Made by a program: the position numbers and the translations under genes. Positions 1 through 4,589 of a stretch of 5,147 bases of DNA are shown piece by piece; positions within the stretch are counted from its first letter, which is position 1; each line of letters opens with the position of its first letter. Source of the DNA: Acidobacteriota bacterium. Lineage in GTDB: Bacteria > Acidobacteriota > Terriglobia > Terriglobales > Acidobacteriaceae. Below the pieces are notes generated by a model. The model ran no database searches and had not been told where the DNA came from. It saw only the letters and a list, made by a program, of their open reading frames with translations. Location: positions 1-5,147 of the forward strand of contig JAKCDN010000240.1 in the NCBI GenBank assembly GCA_021841795.1, written 5' to 3'.

Positions 1-1
1 C

Positions 2-49
2 GAGCTGAAGCTGGTGAAACATCTGGAGCCGTCGGCGGGGAAGACATAA
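2..49 (+). CDS. C-terminal end of an unidentified protein (5'-truncated by the window)
   Basis: Seen: an open frame enters from the left edge and stops at TAA (47-49), leaving 15 residues, ELKLVKHLEPSAGKT. This frame was chosen over the competing open frame starting at base 1 (which stops at 85-87) because 12 of its 15 codons end in G, matching the codon style of the other plus-strand genes, while the other frame lacks this bias. The tail is too short to assign a family and no motif is visible. The gene lies on the same strand as the STAS gene, with about 120 bases between them that hold a possible terminator and a promoter, so the two are probably separate transcription units. Confidence 0.5.
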   Translation, partial: ELKLVKHLEPSAGKT

Positions 50-64
50 TGCGTCGGCGGGGTA

Positions 65-112
65 TCGGAGCTGCAGATTTCCCATAGCGCCAAGAGGCTC
101 CGGGGAATTTTT
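65..112 (+). terminator. Possible weak Rho-independent terminator of the upstream gene
   Basis: Bases 66-71 (CGGAGC) pair perfectly with 97-102 (GCTCCG), extendable by a G-T wobble at each end (65/103 and 72/96). The loop is about 23 bases. A run of five T follows at 108-112, four bases after the stem. The long loop and the offset T-run make this a poor terminator by usual criteria. Its position just past the TAA at 47-49 is what supports it. The descending arm overlaps the arm of a second possible hairpin (100-105 with 120-125). Confidence 0.3.
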
Positions 113-133
113 CTTCTGGCCCCGGTGTAAAGA

Positions 134-142
134 TGCTATAAC
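134..142 (+). promoter_or_regulatory. Extended -10 promoter for the STAS gene
   Basis: TGCTATAAC at 134-142 fits the extended -10 pattern TGnTATAAT with one mismatch. No good -35 box lies 16-18 bases upstream (TTCTGG at 114-119 matches TTGACA at only two positions), which is tolerable for an extended -10 promoter. Transcription would start near 149, giving a leader of about 22 bases that contains the Shine-Dalgarno at 156-164. This is inferred from sequence only. Confidence 0.4.
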
Positions 143-155
143 CGAAGTACCGAAA

Positions 156-164
156 AAGGAGGAG
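156..164 (+). promoter_or_regulatory. Strong ribosome binding site that fixes the GTG start of the STAS gene
   Basis: AAGGAGGAG at 156-164 contains a full AGGAGG core ending 8 bases before the GTG at 171. It supports GTG 171 as the true start even though it is not ATG. Confidence 0.8.
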
Positions 165-170
165 TTTTCC

Positions 171-515
171 GTGGCTCTTGCGATAGCTTCCCGTGAAGTG
201 GATGGCGTCACCGTGCTCGATCTCAGCGGGCGAATCACCCTCGGCGAAGGCAGCGTACAGTTACGCGACGCCATTCGCGACCTGATTGCCAAAGGACAGG
301 CGCGGATTCTGCTCAATCTGGGCGAAGTCAACTATATCGATAGCTCGGGACTGGGCGAACTGGTGAGCGCCTACACAACCGCGCGCAACCAGGGAGCGGT
401 GCTGAAGCTGCTGAAACTGACGAAGAAGGTTCACGACCTGCTGCAGCTGACCAAGCTGTATACGGTTTTTGACATCTACGACGATGAGGCGAGCGCCATC
501 GCATCGTACAAGTAG
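171..515 (+). CDS. STAS-domain anti-sigma factor antagonist (SpoIIAA/RsbV-like)
   Basis: A 114-residue single-domain protein, the usual length for SpoIIAA/RsbV-type anti-anti-sigma factors. Family knowledge: the unphosphorylated form binds an anti-sigma kinase and frees the sigma factor or other target, and the kinase inactivates it by phosphorylating a serine. Seen: the opening strands (VDGVTVLDLSGRI, residues 10-22), a helix near 28-41, the strand ARILLNLGEV (44-53), and the signature DSSGLGEL at 57-64. Ser58 aligns with the phosphorylated serine of Bacillus SpoIIAA, and the Asp57 before it is conserved. No signal peptide or membrane segment, so it is cytosolic. GTG start with an excellent Shine-Dalgarno. 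It appears monocistronic, with its own promoter and a strong terminator 25 bases after the stop. No RsbW-like kinase or PP2C phosphatase is in the window, so its partner circuit cannot be named. Confidence 0.93.
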   Translation: MALAIASREVDGVTVLDLSGRITLGEGSVQLRDAIRDLIAKGQARILLNLGEVNYIDSSGLGELVSAYTTARNQGAVLKLLKLTKKVHDLLQLTKLYTVFDIYDDEASAIASYK

Positions 516-540
516 ACGATTGCGGTAAGGGTATCCGGCA

Positions 541-576
541 AAAAAGGCCATTCCGTGCGGGCGGAGTGGCCTTTTT
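541..576. terminator. Strong bidirectional Rho-independent terminator between the convergent STAS and LemA genes
   Basis: Bases 541-555 pair with 562-576 in a 15-bp stem with a single G-T wobble and a 6-base loop (556-561). The GC core (GGCCA/TGGCC) is flanked by an A-run on the left (540-545) and a T-run on the right (572-576), so the transcript of either strand ends in a U-run after a GC-rich stem. It lies 25 bases past the STAS stop and about 120 bases past the LemA stop, with the two genes converging on it, which fits a shared terminator. Confidence 0.88.
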
Positions 577-695
577 GCGCCTGCGAGAGGTCCTGGCGCC
601 GGATGCGCGAGCGACGGCAGTTCAGGTTGCGGACGCGGGCGCTTGCCGAGGCGCGCGGGCATGCGCCCTGTTGAGGCAGGCGGAGGCGGGATGCA

Positions 696-1274
696 TCAGA
701 ACTTGACCTGCGGGGCGTTCTGGGCAGCGGGGCTGGCCTCAAAGTAGGCGTTGTTCTGGCGATAGCCGGCGATTCCCGCCCAGATGTTGTTGGGGAACTG
801 AAGGATGAAGGTGTTGTAGTCGCGCACGGCATCGTTGTAGCGCATGCGGGAGACCTTGATGCGGTTTTCGGTGCCGGCGAGCTCGTCCTGGAGGCGCATG
901 AACTGGTCGCTCGAGCGCAACTGGGGGTAGTTCTCCGTGAGCATGAGCAGGCGGCCGATGGCGCCGTCGAGCTGGCCGTTGGCGGCCATCTTGGCCTGAG
1001 GCGATTGCGCATTCAACATGCCGGCCCGCGCGTTGGCGATATCGGCGTAGACGCCGTTCTCTTCCTTGGTGAAGCCCTTGACGGTCTCGACCAGATTGGG
1101 GATCAGGTCGGCGCGGCGTTCGAGATCCGCATCCACGTTGGACCATGATTCCTTGACCACCTGGTCCTTGGCCACCATCTGATTGCGGGCCGTTACGTAG
1201 CTGCCGAAGACCATGAAGACGACCAGCAGCAGAACACCGACAACGGCCAGGGTAATTCCCAGTCCTTTACTCAT
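696..1274 (-). CDS. lemA: LemA family membrane-anchored protein
   Basis: 192 residues, close to the usual LemA length. Seen: a short N-terminus and one hydrophobic segment at about residues 5-25 (GITLAVVGVLLLVVFMVFG), then a mostly helical domain. Family landmarks: RRADLIPNLVETVKG at 53-67, a long helix near 120-145, YNDAVRDYN at 146-154, and the FPNNIWAGIAGY stretch at 160-171. The tail (172-192) is polar and ends QVKF. The family fold is a long antiparallel helical bundle placed outside the membrane by the N-terminal anchor. The biochemical function is not established. It is the second gene of a minus-strand pair, 94 bases after the TPM-domain gene. LemA and TPM proteins recur as neighbours in many bacteria, so joint action in the envelope is likely. 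The ATG at 1274-1272 is preceded by AAGGAGGAT (1291-1283), which secures the start and gives independent strong translation within the operon. Confidence 0.94.
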   Translation of the reverse strand: MSKGLGITLAVVGVLLLVVFMVFGSYVTARNQMVAKDQVVKESWSNVDADLERRADLIPNLVETVKGFTKEENGVYADIANARAGMLNAQSPQAKMAANGQLDGAIGRLLMLTENYPQLRSSDQFMRLQDELAGTENRIKVSRMRYNDAVRDYNTFILQFPNNIWAGIAGYRQNNAYFEASPAAQNAPQVKF

Positions 1275-1282
1275 AAAACCCG

Positions 1283-1291
1283 ATCCTCCTT
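1283..1291 (-). promoter_or_regulatory. Strong ribosome binding site of lemA
   Basis: Read on the minus strand this is AAGGAGGAT, a near-complete anti-16S match ending 8 bases before the ATG at 1274. It contrasts with the upstream TPM gene, which has no clear Shine-Dalgarno. Confidence 0.8.
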
Positions 1292-1327
1292 AAGAACAAC
1301 TTTCCGTTGACCGCGATGCGTTATTCA

Positions 1328-1348
1328 TCTGCGGCAGCGCGCCGCAGA
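1328..1348 (-). other. Intercistronic hairpin between the TPM gene and lemA
   Basis: TCTGCGGC (1328-1335) and GCCGCAGA (1341-1348) form a perfect 8-bp inverted repeat with a 5-base loop. It begins 21 bases after the TPM stop on the minus strand and ends 36 bases before the lemA Shine-Dalgarno. No T-run follows it on the minus strand, so it is not an ordinary intrinsic terminator. An RNA-stabilising or processing element is possible. Chance is also possible in GC-rich DNA. Confidence 0.45.
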
Positions 1349-1368
1349 GCGCAGGGAGCGAGGCCGCG

Positions 1369-2190
1369 CTACCAGCTTCCGCCGGCGCCGCCGCCTCCGA
1401 ATCCGCCGCCGGAGCCGCCAAACCCGCCGAATCCGCCCCCATCGCCGCCGCCACCGAAGCCACCGCCGAAGCGGTTGCGATCCTGTCCGATTCCTCCGGA
1501 CAACAGCCCCAAACCCCAGAGGCCGAAGAGGCCGAAGCCGCCGAAGATGCGCAGGACGTAGAAGACGACAAAGATGGCGATGAGGATGCCGCCGAAGACC
1601 CTGGCTCCGGAGGGGGGCTGCTGCTGGGCGAGGTCGCCGTCCGGAGGCGGTTCCGGCGCGTTCTGGAGGGTGATATGGGCGTCGTCGGCGATGACCTGGG
1701 CGACGGCGCCGACGGCTTCAGTCACGGCTCCGTCGTAGTTGCCGGCGCGCAGGTCGGGGATCATGGCGCGGCCGATGTCGCCGGTTTTGCCGTCGGGCAG
1801 AATGCCTTCAAGGCCATAGCCGATTTCGATGCGGTATTTGCGATCGGCGACGGCGAGCAGCACCATGGCAAAACGATTCTGGCCTTTGTTGCCCATCTTC
1901 CAGTGATCTTCAAGCTGGGTGGCGTAGTCGGCCGCGTCGTCTCCGTCCAGGTCGTGCACGGTGACGACGGCAATCTGGGCATGGGCGGGGCCGTGGTCGA
2001 GCTGTGCGCAGAGGGCGTCAAGACGCGCAACGGCCTGGGGCGAAAGCACGTGGGCAAAGTCGCTTACGTAGTCGGTGGGCTGGGGCAGGCCGGCCACGCT
2101 CTCAGCCCGCGCGGCAGCCGCCAGGGCAATGAAAAGCGCCGCCAGTACGAGGAAGAACGGTGTGAAACGCGCACGGACGAGGGCTTTCAT
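1369..2190 (-). CDS. Secreted TPM-domain (YgcG-like) protein with membrane segment and Gly-rich tail
   Basis: 273 residues. Seen: an N-terminal signal peptide (basic MKALVRAR, hydrophobic 9-27, likely cleavage after ARA at 29), then a TPM domain at about 40-170. Its landmarks are DYVSDFAHVLS (40-50), a strand IAVVTV (73-78), HWKMGNKGQNR (96-106), and IEIGYGLEGILPDG (121-134) followed by RAGNYDGAV (148-156). A proline/glutamine linker (179-193) leads to a hydrophobic stretch at 198-231, room for one or two membrane passes, then a 32-residue Gly-rich tail ending GGSW, as in many YgcG-type proteins. In this family the soluble domain faces outside the inner membrane. Some TPM proteins act in photosystem II repair or as acid phosphatases, but no activity can be assigned here. 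The ATG at 2190 was chosen because it begins the signal peptide. The frame is open upstream to 2406, but that part overlaps the oligopeptidase start and is not protein-like. No clear Shine-Dalgarno precedes the start. First gene of the operon with lemA. Confidence 0.92.
   Translation of the reverse strand: MKALVRARFTPFFLVLAALFIALAAAARAESVAGLPQPTDYVSDFAHVLSPQAVARLDALCAQLDHGPAHAQIAVVTVHDLDGDDAADYATQLEDHWKMGNKGQNRFAMVLLAVADRKYRIEIGYGLEGILPDGKTGDIGRAMIPDLRAGNYDGAVTEAVGAVAQVIADDAHITLQNAPEPPPDGDLAQQQPPSGARVFGGILIAIFVVFYVLRIFGGFGLFGLWGLGLLSGGIGQDRNRFGGGFGGGGDGGGFGGFGGSGGGFGGGGAGGSW
1372..1467 (-). repeat. Low-complexity glycine-codon tract (Gly-rich tail of the TPM protein)
   Basis: These 96 bases encode residues 242-273 of the TPM protein: 23 Gly, 4 Phe, and Asp, Ser, Ala, Ser, Trp once each, in an irregular GGGF/GGF pattern. 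On the plus strand the tract reads as CCG/CCA/CCC-rich DNA that would mimic a proline-rich peptide. The unit is not an exact tandem repeat, so this is compositional, but it could allow slippage or length variation between strains. Confidence 0.75.
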
Positions 2191-2199
2191 CGCTTCTAT

Positions 2200-2205
2200 A
2201 TTGTA
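2200..2205 (-). promoter_or_regulatory. Possible -10 element for the TPM-lemA operon
   Basis: On the minus strand 2205-2200 reads TACAAT, one mismatch from TATAAT, in an otherwise very GC-rich region. No recognisable -35 is found at 17-18 base spacing. Transcription would start near 2193, only about 3 bases before the ATG at 2190, implying an essentially leaderless mRNA. This is an inference, and the missing -35 keeps confidence low. Confidence 0.3.
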
Positions 2206-2320
2206 CGTGGGCGGGGCAGAGAAAGTTCCGGAGCAGGGTTCTGTCCGCGCGGCGGAGCGAGGGCCGGGGATGGCGGCGGCACCAGCGCAGAGTTCACCCT
2301 GCGGAGAGGCGCAGCGGAGA

Positions 2321-2349
2321 TTGTCCCTGGGCGAGCGGACAAATACACT
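2321..2349 (+). promoter_or_regulatory. Possible sigma70-type promoter of the oligopeptidase gene
   Basis: TTGTCC (2321-2326, four of six to TTGACA) and TACACT (2344-2349, four of six to TATAAT) are spaced exactly 17 bases. Transcription would start at about 2356, immediately before the ATG at 2357, so the mRNA would be leaderless or have one or two leader bases. This agrees with the absence of a normally spaced Shine-Dalgarno there. Predicted from sequence only. Confidence 0.42.
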
Positions 2350-2356
2350 GGGAGAA

Positions 2357-4447
2357 ATGACCGATTCCACGATGCCAGCGCCCCCGATTGCCCGCAAGGA
2401 ACCCAAGGAAACCCGGCTGCACGGCGTGGTGCTGAGCGACGACTACGCCTGGCTGCGCGACAAAGAGAGCCCCGAGGTGACGGCTTATCTGGAAGCCGAA
2501 AACGCCTACGCGGAAGCGGTGATGGCTCCGCAGGCAGGGCTGCGCGAAGAGCTTTACCGGGAGATGCTGAGCCACATCAAGCAGACGGACATTTCGGTTG
2601 CGTACCGCGACGGCGACTGGTGGTACTACGCGCGGACGGAGGAGGGACTGCAGTACTCGATCTATTGCCGCAGACGGGGCGGCGCGGCGGGCCCGGACGA
2701 GGGTGCGGCCGAAGAGGTGCTGCTGGACGGCAATGAACTGGCAAAGGGGCACAGTTTTTTTGCCGTTGGGGATACGGACATTACGGATGACGGCCGCCGG
2801 CTGGCGTATACGACGGACACGACCGGTTTCCGGCAGTACACGCTGCACATCAAGGATCTCGTGACCGGGGCGACGGTTGAGAATGTTGCCGAGCGCGCGG
2901 GGTCGGTGGTGTGGGCTGCCGACAACAGCACGCTGTTCTACACCGTGGAGGACGAGCAGCAGAAGCGACAGCACCAGCTTTTCCGCAGCGGCTTCGGAGG
3001 GGCTTCCGCAGCCGTGCTGGTGTATCAGGAGGACGACGAACGCTTCAATATCGCCGCCGGGCGCACGCGGGACGGCCGGTACATGGTGCTGGAGATTGCC
3101 AGCCACACCACGAGCGAGTCGCGCTTTGTCGCCGCGGACGATCCGGGTGGAGCATGGCGCACCATCGCGCCGCGCGAGGACGGACACGAGTACTCCGTCG
3201 ACCACCGCAACGGTCTCTGGTTCATCCGCAGCAACGACCGCGGGCGCAACTTCCGGCTGGTGACGGCGCCGGTGGAGACGCCGGGGCGCGAGCACTGGAC
3301 GGAGCGCATAGCGCACCGCGAAGCGGTGATGATCGAGGACGTGAGCCTGTTTGCCGGCTTCTTTATCGCCAGCGAGCGCGAAGACGGGCTGCCGCGGCTG
3401 CGGGTGTGGAGGTTTGCGGGCGACGGTCCGGAGGCGGCTGCGGGCGGAGAGATTGTGTTTCCGGAGCCGGCCTACAGCGCGCATGCGCACGTGAACCGCA
3501 TGTTCGCCACGAATACGTTCCGCTATGGGTACCAGTCGCTGGTGACGCCCGATTCAGTGTATGAGTATGACGTGGAGACGGGGCTGTCGCGGCTGCTGAA
3601 GCAGCGGGAGATTCCGGGCGGCTTCGAGCGCGCGCTTTATGCCAGCGAGCGCGTGCATGCCACGGCGCGCGATGGCGTGAAGGTTCCGATCTCGCTGGTT
3701 TACCGCAGGGACCGGTTTGCGCAGGGCGCGGCGGGCGGCAATCCGCTGTATGTTTACGGCTACGGATCGTACGGATACGCGCTGCCGCTGGGCTTCAGTT
3801 CCAACCGGCTGAGCCTGCTGGACCGCGGGGTGGTGATGGCGTATGCGCATATCCGCGGCGGCGGCGACCTGGGCAAGCCGTGGCACGACGCGGGCAAGAT
3901 GCTGACGAAGCGTAACAGCTTCACGGACTTTATCGCGTGCGTGGAGCATCTGACGGCAACAGGATACGGGGATGCGGCGCGGGTGGCGATCGAAGGCGGA
4001 TCGGCGGGCGGTTTGCTGATGGGAGCGGTCGCCAATATGCGCCCCGAACTCTTTCGCGCCGTGGTGTCGCACGTTCCGTTTGTGGACGTGATGAATACGA
4101 TGCTGGATGCATCGCTGCCGCTCACGGTGCCCGAATACGAGGAGTGGGGCGATCCGAACCGGGAAGAGTACTTCCGCGTGATGCTGAGCTATTCGCCCTA
4201 CGACAATCTGCGCGCGGCGGCGTACCCGGCGATGCTGGTGAAGACGAGCCTTCACGACAGCCAGGTGATGTACTGGGAGCCGGCGAAGTATGTCGCGCGA
4301 CTGCGCACGCTGAATGCGGGCAGCCATCCGCTGCTGCTGGTGACGAACATGCAGGCGGGGCATGGCGGCGCCAGCGGGCGGTACGACTATCTGAAGGAGA
4401 TGGCGCTGGATTATGCATTTGTGCTGAAGGAACTGGGGCTGGCGTGA
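2357..4447 (+). CDS. ptrB: Oligopeptidase B (S9A prolyl oligopeptidase family serine peptidase)
   Basis: 696 residues (E. coli PtrB is 686). Hydrolyses short peptides after Arg or Lys; no signal peptide, so cytosolic. Seen: N-terminal DDYAWLRDKESPEV (28-41) and HIKQTD (73-78), a beta-propeller region to about 430, then the alpha/beta-hydrolase domain. Catalytic triad: Ser549 in GGSAGG, Asp634 in LHDSQV, His669 in AGHGG. Glu593 and Glu595 in EYEEW match the S1-site glutamates that select basic P1 residues. From recalled E. coli/Salmonella numbering (Ser532, Asp617, His652, Glu576, Glu578) all five are offset by exactly 17, so the alignment has no gap there. Odd: the S2-site Asp460 and Asp462 correspond to Pro477 and Gly479. 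The ATG at 2357 was chosen because the protein then begins like its homologues; the open frame back to 2075 runs over the TPM gene. GGAG lies only 2 bases before the ATG, too close for a normal Shine-Dalgarno. Divergent from the TPM gene by 166 bases. Confidence 0.95.
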   Translation: MTDSTMPAPPIARKEPKETRLHGVVLSDDYAWLRDKESPEVTAYLEAENAYAEAVMAPQAGLREELYREMLSHIKQTDISVAYRDGDWWYYARTEEGLQYSIYCRRRGGAAGPDEGAAEEVLLDGNELAKGHSFFAVGDTDITDDGRRLAYTTDTTGFRQYTLHIKDLVTGATVENVAERAGSVVWAADNSTLFYTVEDEQQKRQHQLFRSGFGGASAAVLVYQEDDERFNIAAGRTRDGRYMVLEIASHTTSESRFVAADDPGGAWRTIAPREDGHEYSVDHRNGLWFIRSNDRGRNFRLVTAPVETPGREHWTERIAHREAVMIEDVSLFAGFFIASEREDGLPRLRVWRFAGDGPEAAAGGEIVFPEPAYSAHAHVNRMFATNTFRYGYQSLVTPDSVYEYDVETGLSRLLKQREIPGGFERALYASERVHATARDGVKVPISLVYRRDRFAQGAAGGNPLYVYGYGSYGYALPLGFSSNRLSLLDRGVVMAYAHIRGGGDLGKPWHDAGKMLTKRNSFTDFIACVEHLTATGYGDAARVAIEGGSAGGLLMGAVANMRPELFRAVVSHVPFVDVMNTMLDASLPLTVPEYEEWGDPNREEYFRVMLSYSPYDNLRAAAYPAMLVKTSLHDSQVMYWEPAKYVARLRTLNAGSHPLLLVTNMQAGHGGASGRYDYLKEMALDYAFVLKELGLA

Positions 4448-4589
4448 TATGGTTTGCGGGGCCGGAGCAGCGGCAGAGATGCAGCAGACCGCGAGCGCCG
4501 ATGCGAGCGGACGCGGCTGCGGGAGCATCGACCTCCGAAGCGATCCGCGAAGGCATTCCCTGCGCAGAAGACGGTGCAGCCGAGGGCGT

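Noticed and set aside
1..87. The alternative open frame at the left edge, stopping at 85-87.
   Set aside because: It lacks the strong G-ending codon bias that the frame stopping at 47-49 shows.
1307..1561. Plus-strand open frame encoding a proline-rich peptide (PPPP/PPNPP runs).
   Set aside because: It is the complement of the Gly-rich tail of the TPM protein. The proline runs come from reading glycine codons backwards, and there is no Shine-Dalgarno or homologous domain.
2075..2356. N-terminal extension of the oligopeptidase frame by 94 residues.
   Set aside because: It runs across the TPM gene start and divergent promoter region, has no family similarity, and starting at 2357 already gives the usual oligopeptidase B N-terminus and length.
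2191..2406. N-terminal extension of the TPM protein frame by 72 residues.
   Set aside because: It would overlap the oligopeptidase start and bury a clear signal peptide that begins at the ATG at 2190.
1675..2736. A 353-codon plus-strand open frame spanning the TPM gene and the start of the oligopeptidase.
   Set aside because: It crosses two confidently assigned genes in other frames and its composition (Gly, Val, Asp, then Arg-rich) is that of a shadow frame.
4560..4567. The palindrome CTGCGCAG in the oligopeptidase to TonB-C gap, considered as an operator or terminator.
   Set aside because: An 8-base perfect palindrome is expected by chance in this composition, it has no T-run, and no second copy was seen nearby.
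4449..4589. In-frame upstream ATGs (4449, 4479) that would lengthen the TonB-C-like protein by up to 47 residues.
   Set aside because: No spaced Shine-Dalgarno, a run of AGA/AGG/CGA arginine codons unlike the neighbours, and a clear signal peptide starting at 4590.
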